A stretch of DNA of 64,000 nucleotides, from positions 1-64,000 of the IMG/VR virus record IMGVR_UViG_3300046796_000370, one strand, 5' to 3'. Origin of the DNA: a virus. The translations under genes and the position numbers were made by a program. Below, piece by piece: positions 43,705 through 51,960 of this stretch (positions within the stretch are counted from its first letter, which is position 1; each line of letters begins with the position of its first letter). The notes below the pieces were generated by a model. The model was not told the origin of the DNA. It saw nothing but the letters and a program-made list of their open reading frames with translations, and did not search any database.

Positions 43705-44105
43705 GTAAAATATATGATGCAGTTCTCCACTTGTGCTGCAATTTCTGCATCGATAAATTCACGCTTTTTCGCTACATCCCATGGCATAGGTTCCCAACCA
43801 GTTTCACTTCCTGGCGCAACAATATTTGTGAGCCGGTAAATTTCAGCCATAAGAGATTGCTGGGTACGTTCCCATATACCAAGAGCTTGTGCTTCTTGTT
43901 TTAGCAAAAGAGCCGCAACGCGCGGCCCTGTCACTGGTCCTAATCCATTAGTGTAGATTGCTGTAAACGTGCGAGAAATCACAAGAAAGTTAGCTTCAAA
44001 TACTTCACGACCTATAGGTGTAGAATGAATATAAATGTCACCAACATCTGTATTTTCTATTTTCACAACCAGATTAAGTTTCCGGTTTAACTTAATGGTC
44101 GCCAT
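43530..44105 (-). CDS. Tail assembly chaperone (G-like)
   Basis: The 191-residue helical protein (LLLKQEAQALGIWERTQQSL, REFIDAEIAAQVENC, HLKAELTVALEGL) lies directly between the tail tube gene and the tape measure gene. That is the position of the tail chaperone pair. A C-terminal extension in the -1 frame (43399-43704) is probably added by ribosomal frameshifting. Confidence 0.65.
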   Translation of the reverse strand: MATIKLNRKLNLVVKIENTDVGDIYIHSTPIGREVFEANFLVISRTFTAIYTNGLGPVTGPRVAALLLKQEAQALGIWERTQQSLMAEIYRLTNIVAPGSETGWEPMPWDVAKKREFIDAEIAAQVENCIIYFTCASSIHLKAELTVALEGLSTLWGAQTTLSSITEYMNLLQTSMREETIGENQPMAVNQ

Positions 44106-44116
44106 GTACGCTCCTA

Positions 44117-44554
44117 TTAGCTAAAGAACCCCGTGTTCACGTTGTAGTAACCTCGAGCCGTCACCACCATTGCAGCTTCCATTCCTGCAAACGCCATCTC
44201 TCGAATACTTTCAAGAGCGACGTTGTTGATACTAAATACAGGAATTACATCTGTATCAGGCCAGATTGTTGCAACCCCCATCAGCGTTGTATTTTCAAAT
44301 TGAAGCTTAAATAAATTCGCCAATGCAGAACTTCGAACAATGGACATTGTTATCGAAGCTGCCATATATGGGGCCGGGCTGCTAACCAAGCTCACCATGG
44401 CCGGTAGTAGATCTGTAGCATTTCCCTCTAATGCCAATCTAATTCCTTCAGTTGTGAGGAAATTAGATGTAACATTAAGTTCAGGAAAATTGGCAAATAC
44501 TACCGACGCCCGGAGCCGGTTTAGGACCCCAGGAGGTGTGAATGCGAATGCCAT
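44117..44554 (-). CDS. Tail tube protein
   Basis: The 145-residue product is mostly beta: VLNRLRASVVFANFPELNV then LSPAPYMAASITMSIVR. Size and place, between the sheath and the chaperone, match the tube protein of contractile-tailed phages (gpFII/gp19-type). A strong AGGAGG stands upstream of the ATG. Confidence 0.7.
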   Translation of the reverse strand: MAFAFTPPGVLNRLRASVVFANFPELNVTSNFLTTEGIRLALEGNATDLLPAMVSLVSSPAPYMAASITMSIVRSSALANLFKLQFENTTLMGVATIWPDTDVIPVFSINNVALESIREMAFAGMEAAMVVTARGYYNVNTGFFS

Positions 44555-44565
44555 GATATAACCTC

Positions 44566-46065
44566 CTAGAGTGAGACTAGGTCTGTTGCGACCACATTCA
44601 CAAGAATGTGTATGAACCCACGGGCAGGGATAAATAAAGTTGAAAGCCCGTCATACTCCCCGATTTTATAGTCACCTGGATTCGCCAGCGTATAGTTCAA
44701 GAACGGAACAGCGTTAACATCACATTCACCAGCAAATTCACCACCATTGATAGCATTAGTAAGATTTGGCCCATCATACACTGTCATCTTAATATGGCCC
44801 AAGACCATGCCGAAAGTGCTGGCACTTACCATGGTGTCATAAAGAACAGTCTGCAGATAATTGATACCATCCTGGTTATAGTAAAGCGGAGCTAGCGGGT
44901 TATTAGATCCGTTGATAATAGCATTACTCAGGTTCAAATTGATTTCAATTTGAACCCAATCTATTGTATACCACCAGTTGAAATAATCATGTCCATCCAA
45001 CGTAACTCCCTCATAAACCATAGTAAAACTGATACCACCTTCAGCACCAGTTGAGATATAATTCGTATTTGCTGCCTTAAAGCTCACGAGCAATGGGCCA
45101 TTGTTCTTCTGCGGATATTGTGTCACACCATAGACATACTTGAATGCCATAGGAGCAACACGATTTGTATTAGATGGCCGAAAAGCTATCGCATTATAGA
45201 ACATTGCCGCAAGTGTAAATTCACCACTAGAATCAAGAAGATTTGCCCCAGCAGGATCATACAATGTAGGCGCCTCAACCATTTGAATTACATTCTTATA
45301 AGTCGGCCCCAATGTCAACATAGTTGTCGGCAAAACCGTAATCCAGAAATATTCCATCTTTTCTGGAGCTTGATACTGTTTCAATAGATTCATCCATGCC
45401 GTAGGTGCTGGAGCCGGTGTAGGGAGTCCAGGCCATGCCGGAATTGCTAATGGGTCTGAACCAAATTCACGCGGCATCAAGAACCCATAAATCGTCTTTG
45501 GATTGTTATTCAGCCAAGTCTGTAAAGCAGTGACTTTATTATTGATGGAACTTTGATAACCTAGTTCCAAAATCCATGGGCCTATCATATTACCTTGACC
45601 AAAATACGTCGTGGCCATTTGCGAAAGCTCATTAGCATTTTGCAATGTGGCCGTTCCCATAACAGATGTGGTTCCAGGGCTAGACACCAACGGATATGTG
45701 AATGTCTTTACTCCTGTCACTGTACATGTAAAATAGCCATTGTATCCAGTTGGGGTAAACCCAGTGATTTCTAAATGAAAAGTATCACCAATCGTTGGCG
45801 GACCAGGAAGATTGGCAGTTGTCGTAACAGTCACTACTCCCGCTGCCCAGACTGCAGATGTAATGGCCATGGGTGGTTGAAGCCATTGATTTAGATCAGA
45901 AAGCTGCGTCAATAACTCAGTGTCACCAGAAGTCATCGTAGTCGCACCAAAGGACACAAATGCACCGGTCCTCTGATAATTAATCGGGGTAGGTGCCTCA
46001 ATGATTGAAACGTGAACCGTTACAATCGCATTGGGGTCCGTGCTAAACTGCGTTTGAATAGGCAT
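44566..46065 (-). CDS. Tail sheath protein (DUF3383-like)
   Basis: The 499-residue product has an N-terminal strand region, then an inserted beta domain (about 70-135) with FHLEITGFTPTGYNGYFTCT and FTYPLVSSPGT. This matches part of the plug gene at 34760. The body has YGFLMPREFGSD, AMFYNAIAFRPSNTNR, QYPQKNNGPLL and EGVTLDGHDYFNWWYTIDWV, as in the DUF3383 sheaths of several myoviruses. The sheath contracts to drive the tube into the host. Confidence 0.8.
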   Translation of the reverse strand: MPIQTQFSTDPNAIVTVHVSIIEAPTPINYQRTGAFVSFGATTMTSGDTELLTQLSDLNQWLQPPMAITSAVWAAGVVTVTTTANLPGPPTIGDTFHLEITGFTPTGYNGYFTCTVTGVKTFTYPLVSSPGTTSVMGTATLQNANELSQMATTYFGQGNMIGPWILELGYQSSINNKVTALQTWLNNNPKTIYGFLMPREFGSDPLAIPAWPGLPTPAPAPTAWMNLLKQYQAPEKMEYFWITVLPTTMLTLGPTYKNVIQMVEAPTLYDPAGANLLDSSGEFTLAAMFYNAIAFRPSNTNRVAPMAFKYVYGVTQYPQKNNGPLLVSFKAANTNYISTGAEGGISFTMVYEGVTLDGHDYFNWWYTIDWVQIEINLNLSNAIINGSNNPLAPLYYNQDGINYLQTVLYDTMVSASTFGMVLGHIKMTVYDGPNLTNAINGGEFAGECDVNAVPFLNYTLANPGDYKIGEYDGLSTLFIPARGFIHILVNVVATDLVSL

Positions 46066-46099
46066 GGTTCACGTTCCTTTATAAGAAACTAAGCACGGC

Positions 46100-46690
46100 T
46101 TAGCGCCTTCTGCGAGACCGAGGAGACCCCTCTGGTTCATCCACAGATGCTTCTTCAACTATTTCTTCAGGAGGAGCTGCTTCTGCAGAAGCTTCTTCTA
46201 CCATAAGACCACCGGGCAAGAACCCACCGCCCAAGGTTGTTCCAGACATCGTAACATGCGTAGTAGAAGTCCCATTAGATAGTGTGTAAGTATTTCCTAC
46301 AGCACCAGCAACTTTCGACGTACAAAGAATCACAGTTGCCGATTGTGCTGAATACGTCATTAAAGAAATATTAGGGTCTATTGAACCTTGCAAATAAGTC
46401 AAAAGATTAGTCGTAGTCGCAGCAGCAGAACCACCGACTGTCACATTCGTGCCAAATGCCACTGTCGTACCATTGACAACAATATTCTGCGTTGTCATAG
46501 TATTGTCATTTAGTGTAATCGTGCCGGTCGCATAAATCGAACCAGAAACTGTACCAGCCGCATATGTTGGCTTATTTGGCACGTCATTAGACGTTACAGT
46601 CGAAAGTACAGTCACGCCTCCCGGTTTCTGGGCCTTGGCCAGAATTGGGTATTCAGCCCGAAAAATTGGAAGCATTGTTGTCTGTGGCAT
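46100..46690 (-). CDS. Structural protein upstream of the sheath, with an Arg-rich tail
   Basis: The 196-residue product has a central domain (QNIVVNGTTVAFGTNVTVGG, then VAGAVGNTYTLS) that is often found in phage virion proteins. The C-terminus is acidic (EEASAEAAPPEEIVEEAS), then basic (RSRRRR). It follows the adaptor genes and precedes the sheath. A decoration or tail-completion role is possible. Confidence 0.55.
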   Translation of the reverse strand: MPQTTMLPIFRAEYPILAKAQKPGGVTVLSTVTSNDVPNKPTYAAGTVSGSIYATGTITLNDNTMTTQNIVVNGTTVAFGTNVTVGGSAAATTTNLLTYLQGSIDPNISLMTYSAQSATVILCTSKVAGAVGNTYTLSNGTSTTHVTMSGTTLGGGFLPGGLMVEEASAEAAPPEEIVEEASVDEPEGSPRSRRRR

Positions 46691-46699
46691 GATAAACCC

Positions 46700-48016
46700 C
46701 TAAGTTGCGTCTATAAACCAACGTGGGTTATAGAACTGAACTTTAGCATGTTCTATTAACTGACGAGCCATGTCACGGCTAACTGACTGACAATAATTAA
46801 TATCAAATTCTATGTATTTCCGTTTACTGATAATCTTCATTTCCGGTTGTACATCCTTTTCATCATTTATAGCTGGGCTTTCTGCAAGCCCAATATAATT
46901 CCAGTCACGAGAATATTGTGTCACAAAATTCATAAAATCAATTGCTTTTTCATTATTCACACCAAACAAGTGAATCTTTACTGTTTCCCGACATAGTTGA
47001 CTAGATTGGAGCCTTGGTCCTAAATATGCATTCATTTGAAGTACGCTGGTATCTTCAATATGCACAGATCCAAACGGAGGCGGTAAGTTATCATCAACTA
47101 GAAAAGATGGATATAAAACAAACGGACATGTAAATCCCGGATACGGTGGCACATAGATCTGCATATACAACCAAATAGGGAGAGAATTAGAAACTGAAAG
47201 TGTAGGATGAAAATTAGTAGGATCCTCAACAATCTGTGTTACATTCTTACTTTTCAACGCCCTACCACGATAATGGTAAAGATCGGCCTGTTCATATAAC
47301 CAAGCCCTAGAATCAAAAGCAAATATTAAATCATCATAATGACAGAGGTATAAAAAATCTGGCCCTATTTGATTAAACTGTTGAATTTCTGATAACGATG
47401 TAAAAACAACCTCATTAACATCAAATGTTGAATCTTCCTCTTGATTAGTAGTTGTTGCATAGTGAAATGAACCAACTACATCTACATCTGTAGGCAAAGT
47501 AACAGAAGGAGTAGTTCGCTGCAACATACATACGAATTTGTGTTTTCCACTCGCAGCACAAACCCATGCACCAGGAGTACAGTTAGCCGGGATATCTATA
47601 TTACTTCCAGGCTTTAATTCACGTGTGGTGGCAGTAGAATAAGAATAAGCTGGACCAGTAAAGTCCACAAAAAGAGACTCGACGTTGCTAAGCCCTTGAT
47701 CATTAGCACTAAGAGGATTATAGATAGTACCACCAACGATAAAATGTGCAAGAGGCCCACCAGGGGAAACTTGTATTGCTTCACCATCTTGGACCGTCTG
47801 CGTGGCTAATCCCGGCATTGGTAAGATACCAGGAGTTGTAACCGGGTTTGGACTAGACGGCACTCTTATCCAATAATTCATACCATCGAGAGGAAAGATG
47901 TATTTACGATATAGAGAAAATGATAACTGTTGATTAGCTGATAACTGTCGTACACCAGCTTCAAGCGTAGCGCCTAACGGAGGTTTAGAGTTTAAGGCAT
48001 CAGTTACTGAGGCCAT
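46700..48016 (-). CDS. Large structural protein with the shared beta domain
   Basis: In the 438-residue product, residues about 85-170 carry the shared domain (GGTIYNPLSANDQGLSNVES, ELKPGSNIDIP, GKHKFVCML), as in the 28998 and 30770 genes. The rest includes HTIYVPP-type strands and FEFDINYCQSV-like C-terminal segments. It sits between the head-tail adaptors and the sheath side. It may be a tail terminator or collar protein. Confidence 0.5.
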   Translation of the reverse strand: MASVTDALNSKPPLGATLEAGVRQLSANQQLSFSLYRKYIFPLDGMNYWIRVPSSPNPVTTPGILPMPGLATQTVQDGEAIQVSPGGPLAHFIVGGTIYNPLSANDQGLSNVESLFVDFTGPAYSYSTATTRELKPGSNIDIPANCTPGAWVCAASGKHKFVCMLQRTTPSVTLPTDVDVVGSFHYATTTNQEEDSTFDVNEVVFTSLSEIQQFNQIGPDFLYLCHYDDLIFAFDSRAWLYEQADLYHYRGRALKSKNVTQIVEDPTNFHPTLSVSNSLPIWLYMQIYVPPYPGFTCPFVLYPSFLVDDNLPPPFGSVHIEDTSVLQMNAYLGPRLQSSQLCRETVKIHLFGVNNEKAIDFMNFVTQYSRDWNYIGLAESPAINDEKDVQPEMKIISKRKYIEFDINYCQSVSRDMARQLIEHAKVQFYNPRWFIDAT

Positions 48017-48364
48017 TTAATCTTCTACCCATGTACGAAAAGACTGTGAGTATAACCCAGTATCAATAAAACTAGGGCGAGAATCTTTTATTGAAGCTTT
48101 AGTTGGAACCCCAGTAATAAATCCATCATAAGCTCTTCTTGCCAAATTTCGCTGAAATCTTTTCACTATTTTATCAGTAGTTTTATCTGAAAACCCTCTA
48201 CTTTTTTTAGTAAGTCGTTTCATCATCATTACTTTTTCAATTTCTTCACCAAAAGCTTCTTCTATTAAATCACTTATATAGTCTTCTTCCATTATATAAA
48301 AATTTTCAACAATATGATATTTTTCTTCTAATATCTTAGCTATAGCAACTGTTGTGATGCTCAT
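48017..48364 (-). CDS. Head-tail connector-type protein
   Basis: The 115-residue product has an acidic helix (FYIMEEDYISDLIEEAFGEE) and a basic stretch (KRLTKKSRGFSDK), then RLFQRNLARRAYDG-like helices and the end FIDTGLYSQSFRTWVED. Phage virion morphogenesis proteins commonly end in I-DTG-L-S. It is the usual neck-region size. Confidence 0.55.
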   Translation of the reverse strand: MSITTVAIAKILEEKYHIVENFYIMEEDYISDLIEEAFGEEIEKVMMMKRLTKKSRGFSDKTTDKIVKRFQRNLARRAYDGFITGVPTKASIKDSRPSFIDTGLYSQSFRTWVED

Positions 48365-48367
48365 CTT

Positions 48368-48688
48368 TTATTTTCCAGTTAAATCTTTCTTTAGCCGTTT
48401 TTCAAACTGCTCTGCCCAAAGAGTCCTGGCATGAGAAGGACCAGCCGCACCACCACGCCGCCACTCACGATATTGGCGTTCCATTTCAGAAGAAAACCCA
48501 TGTTCATTTTTAGAAACCGCTTTAATCGTTACAGATGGTGCCGTTTTAGAAGGCAGCGTTGCGACCTTAGAAGATTTCTTAACCAGTTGCTTCTTCATTG
48601 GTAATGCAGAAATAATACCTACTCCTGACAATGAGGTTACTGTTCGAACAGGATATGTAATAGATTCAAACCCAAAATTTATTTTCAT
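48368..48688 (-). CDS. Small neck-region protein
   Basis: The 106-residue product starts at 48688, inside the stop of the preceding gene (ATGA). It has a long basic stretch (MKKQLVKKSSKVATLPSK) and a C-terminal helix ending FEKRLKKDLTGK. The family is not recognised; head-tail joining is inferred from position. Confidence 0.5.
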   Translation of the reverse strand: MKINFGFESITYPVRTVTSLSGVGIISALPMKKQLVKKSSKVATLPSKTAPSVTIKAVSKNEHGFSSEMERQYREWRRGGAAGPSHARTLWAEQFEKRLKKDLTGK

Positions 48689-49200
48689 ATTGTAATACCC
48701 CAGAGTGAACCCCATTCACCAGCAAGCATAAGATACATACGGCCCCATGGGGATTTCATTAACTGAAGATCTAATAATGTCATATTTTTTATTGTTTCAG
48801 GAATATATAAACTATCAGATGTCCCTTGATCATGAGCAGAAGTAATAATCCCAAACGAAGCTGAATAAATACCTAGCTTATTTCGTAAGTCAGTCCAATA
48901 TGTACTCGGTGGTACATCTTGCGCAAACTCAACTAAGAACGCCCCACCAAGATTATAGACAGCAATCGCATAAATAGATGGTGATGTTGGTTGGCTAGGA
49001 ATAGTTGCTAATCCAATATATGCTAGATTTAAAGCTGTATCATATGCCATTTGAAGTGTAAAATCATTAGGCATAGCTTCAGGTGGCACACCCATAATTT
49101 CAGACACCCACACCACAAATCCAGCATAAGTTGGACCACCCACTGGATAGTCTGGTCCAGTCACAGTTACTTGCGCTGAATGTAAAACTACGTTGGGCAT
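48685..49200 (-). CDS. Head-tail adaptor-like protein
   Basis: The 171-residue product includes MPNDFTLQMAYDTALNLAYI and LVEFAQDVPPSTYWTDLRNK. Its C-terminal LLDLQLMKSPWGRMYL is common in myovirus adaptors. It overlaps both neighbours. The function is inferred from order: capsid genes, this group, sheath. Confidence 0.55.
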   Translation of the reverse strand: MPNVVLHSAQVTVTGPDYPVGGPTYAGFVVWVSEIMGVPPEAMPNDFTLQMAYDTALNLAYIGLATIPSQPTSPSIYAIAVYNLGGAFLVEFAQDVPPSTYWTDLRNKLGIYSASFGIITSAHDQGTSDSLYIPETIKNMTLLDLQLMKSPWGRMYLMLAGEWGSLWGITI

Positions 49201-49724
49201 CAGTGTCTACTGCGACGACTCTGTTCAAGTGGTTCTGACCTAGTAACACGAACACCTTCAGCTACATGAATTGTATCTTCAGCAAATCCAGCCCGAGGTT
49301 CATCCTCAGTCACACTCATTTCCAACTGACGCAATGGTGCACCAATTTGCTCTTCGATCTGTGAATTCACAGCAAGCGCCGCTTCTTGTTGAATTGTTTT
49401 ACCTTGTGCGATTAAAGCTTCTTCTTTCTTACGCATCAACCTACCTAGCTTTTCAGCAGAAATTGGCTTACCAATCGAATAACAAAGACTACTGAATGCA
49501 TCAATCTTTGATATTTCATCAATCGGTATTATACCATAATGCCGATATTGATCAATAACATAATCAATTTCTTGTGTTGATAAATCAGTTTTAGAACCAT
49601 TGGGTGCAATTCGAATTTGACCACCAATCGGAATTGTTTGATAAATCACACCATTACGTTCTAAGGCACGATAAGCAAATTGATGAATTTGCTTAGAGAA
49701 ATTACCAATATAAAGCTCAGGCAT
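49200..49724 (-). CDS. Conserved virion or morphogenesis protein
   Basis: The 174-residue product starts at 49724, with GGAGGA just upstream; a TTG start 4 codons earlier would sit on the SD. It begins MPELYIGNFSKQIHQFAYRA, which recurs in related phage genomes before neck genes. The middle is predicted helical, and the C-terminus is Arg-rich. Confidence 0.55.
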   Translation of the reverse strand: MPELYIGNFSKQIHQFAYRALERNGVIYQTIPIGGQIRIAPNGSKTDLSTQEIDYVIDQYRHYGIIPIDEISKIDAFSSLCYSIGKPISAEKLGRLMRKKEEALIAQGKTIQQEAALAVNSQIEEQIGAPLRQLEMSVTEDEPRAGFAEDTIHVAEGVRVTRSEPLEQSRRSRH

Positions 49725-49777
49725 TACTTCCTCCAAAAAGGTTGCACCGGACGCTTGCAGTCGCCCCTACAGTTTGA

Positions 49778-49795
49778 AGCACGTTAGTTCGTGCT
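49778..49795 (-). terminator. Weak hairpin in the 49725-49821 gap
   Basis: AGCACG pairs with CGTGCT around TTAGTT. The gap lies between the small Trp/Pro-rich gene and the neck genes. No U-run is seen on the minus strand; it may partly attenuate late transcription. Confidence 0.25.
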
Positions 49796-49821
49796 AGTGC
49801 ACAGTCTCCCGTGAAACAAAG

Positions 49822-50175
49822 TTATTTCTTCGATGGTGTTGGAACCGGACCAGTTGGAAGAGCAAATACAAACCATCCAGTCGTTGCTGTCCAACCATAC
49901 TTTATCTGCCACCCCGGCACATCCGGAACACTAGGCTTCGGTGGTGGATTGCCCCATCCCCACGGCGGTTCAGCAATTGGAACCGTAGGAAAGCGTTCAC
50001 CGCTACCGCCCCAAGTACCAGGAGGTGGTTCTGATGGAGGTTGCTGCGGCCACGTACCAGAGCCAGGGTTCCATCCTGCAATAGGAAGTGTCGGACGTGG
50101 ATCGCCCGGTCCCCAAATTACAAGATCACCCGGTACTGTAGAAATCGGAGTATCACTCTTTGCATAGTAAGCCAT
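49822..50175 (-). CDS. Trp/Pro-rich small virion protein
   Basis: The 117-residue product is rich in P, G and W (WNPGSGTWPQQPPSEPPPG, EPPWGWGNPPP). The SD is AGGAG 8 nt before the ATG. An overlapping plus frame of 118 codons is its antisense shadow. Similar Pro/Trp-rich short proteins occur beside capsid genes; the role is unknown. Confidence 0.55.
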   Translation of the reverse strand: MAYYAKSDTPISTVPGDLVIWGPGDPRPTLPIAGWNPGSGTWPQQPPSEPPPGTWGGSGERFPTVPIAEPPWGWGNPPPKPSVPDVPGWQIKYGWTATTGWFVFALPTGPVPTPSKK

Positions 50176-50227
50176 ATTCTTCTCCTTGTTGAGTATACGA
50201 ACGATTTCCTTTGTAGAGAAAAGAAAC

Positions 50228-51256
50228 TTACTGATACAGCATAGTTACTACGGTGATAGCTTCAGGACGAACTCCCCAACCTGAAGTACACCGAAGCTCA
50301 GCCAACACGTCGATAGCACCACCAGCCAGCGGGACCGGGATTTCCTTTGGTGCCGCCATATCGCAAAGCTGAAGCGTACATGCTTCCATGGACGGGGTCA
50401 GCTTTGCAAACTCATTGGTATTGATCTTCGAGCCCTTGGGCTGCTCAACCTCAGGCATAACAACGATGACCGCATCATTGTTACCGCCACCGACACCCTT
50501 GCCGATCAGAGTATCATCATAAGCCCAGATGATCTCATCATCATTCATTTCAAGCACATCCTTGACAAGACCTGCCGTGGATGCAACACCACCACCCTTA
50601 CGCTGATAGCTAGTGAGTTGGACAATATTCTGGTACTCCATGGCGCCGAGGGTACGCTGTGGCCCAACGAATACGAACTTACGCCCAATGCCAAGCTGAT
50701 TGGTTCGGCTCTTAATGGCACTCACCACAGAAATGAGGAAGAATGCCATTTGTCCGTTATCATAGGTCACCACCGTTGAGTTACCTGCACTATCTGCCGG
50801 TAGTGTGATAGCTGTGGATCCAGCCGCATTCAGCAAGCCCTCGCCATTAACCGGGTTGAACCCGTATAGCAGCGCATTCCGCATAAGCTGGAACGTTGCC
50901 TGCCGCATCCCAAGCCGGTGAGCATCTACAATGGATAGACCCCATCGAGACATAGCAGCAGTGTCGTGATGATCGTATTCTGCCCGTACCCGCAGTAGAT
51001 AAGTCGGGGCACTGATTTGAGATAGTGAGAAGGCAACACCCGGCAACTGATTGTACGCGGACTGACCAGCCGCCATTCTGGTGCGAATATCAACGCGCTT
51101 GATGTAGGCATACAGGTCACCTTCCGATAGCCTGACCATAGGTGCACCAGAAGCAAGCAAGTCAAATGCACCAGACGCCTGAGAATATGGCATCAGTGTA
51201 TCAGGCATCATATAAGATGGATGAACCTGCACAAATGCCGGGGAAATCGCAACCAT
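50228..51256 (-). CDS. Major capsid protein (DUF2184-like)
   Basis: The 342-residue product has RVDIRTRMAAGQSAYNQLPG, LRVRAEYDHHDTAAMSRWG, HRLGMRQATFQLMRNALLYG, then NGQMAFFLISVVSAIKSRTN and the C-terminal LCDMAAPKEIPVPLAGGAID. This order is typical of DUF2184-like HK97-fold capsid proteins of myoviruses. It lies between a cement-type protein and the neck genes. A GC-rich stem with AGGAG stands before the start. Confidence 0.8.
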   Translation of the reverse strand: MVAISPAFVQVHPSYMMPDTLMPYSQASGAFDLLASGAPMVRLSEGDLYAYIKRVDIRTRMAAGQSAYNQLPGVAFSLSQISAPTYLLRVRAEYDHHDTAAMSRWGLSIVDAHRLGMRQATFQLMRNALLYGFNPVNGEGLLNAAGSTAITLPADSAGNSTVVTYDNGQMAFFLISVVSAIKSRTNQLGIGRKFVFVGPQRTLGAMEYQNIVQLTSYQRKGGGVASTAGLVKDVLEMNDDEIIWAYDDTLIGKGVGGGNNDAVIVVMPEVEQPKGSKINTNEFAKLTPSMEACTLQLCDMAAPKEIPVPLAGGAIDVLAELRCTSGWGVRPEAITVVTMLYQ

Positions 51257-51304
51257 GGTTATTCTCCTATATTAGGCCCAGGGAGGCCCCGGCCTTGTGA
51301 TAGA

Positions 51305-51925
51305 TTACAGCAAGCAGAGTGCCGCTGCTCCATTGTACGCCCAAGTTGTCAACCCAGTTCCAGCCGAGTAAGATGGAACCATACACCCTGTTGCCTTGAT
51401 AGCAAGGATTTTCACCGCCAAAGCAGTAGTAGAAAAAGCGATGATTTTATTGTTAGTAAAGTCCCATGAAACTTGTGCGTTGATAAGACCGCCTTCCAGC
51501 GTTATCAGTGTAGGATCAATTTGCAACGCTACACGGATACCAGAACCAAGGCGATAGAAATTCACCAAACCACCATTCCCAACTGTAGGAACCGGTGATT
51601 GAGGTGTATTCACCGCCGCAAAGTTTTGATCGAATACACTGAACCCGGTAAGGTTCGCATATGTCGTTGCGCGCGCGATGATGCCACCCAGCGGAACAAC
51701 CGGGCGAGGTGTCGCACTAGGTTCATACGGAATATTTTCCGAGATGGCAACACCACCAAACATCGGAATAGTTTCCGCTGCGGCTAGAGTGCCACCCGAA
51801 AGTGCGAAGCGAGCTGAAGGATCCGGCATTGCCGTCCCCACAATGAAACCATCTGACTCGATGGTGAACATTCCAGCCGCAGTGGTCTGAATGTACGGGT
51901 TGAATTGGATGTTAGCGACAGCCAT
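51305..51925 (-). CDS. Capsid decoration (cement) protein
   Basis: The 206-residue product is rich in Ala, Gly and Thr with few charges, beginning NIQFNPYIQTTAAGMFTIES. It includes PVVPLGGIIARATTYANLTG and a C-terminal VKILAIKATGCMVPS. Size and position before the capsid gene fit structural cement proteins, which stabilise the capsid. Confidence 0.65.
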   Translation of the reverse strand: MAVANIQFNPYIQTTAAGMFTIESDGFIVGTAMPDPSARFALSGGTLAAAETIPMFGGVAISENIPYEPSATPRPVVPLGGIIARATTYANLTGFSVFDQNFAAVNTPQSPVPTVGNGGLVNFYRLGSGIRVALQIDPTLITLEGGLINAQVSWDFTNNKIIAFSTTALAVKILAIKATGCMVPSYSAGTGLTTWAYNGAAALCLL

Positions 51926-51960
51926 TGGGAGTCCCTCTTTTCAGGCGCAGACTAGCGCGA

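Noticed and set aside
49811-50167. Plus-strand frame of 118 codons.
   Set aside because: Antisense to the Trp/Pro-rich gene, which has a good SD and fits the minus-strand operon; this frame has neither.
51257-51304. Strong terminator before the capsid gene.
   Set aside because: GGCC-rich stem possible but short, without a U-run, and the downstream cement and capsid genes are expected to be co-transcribed.
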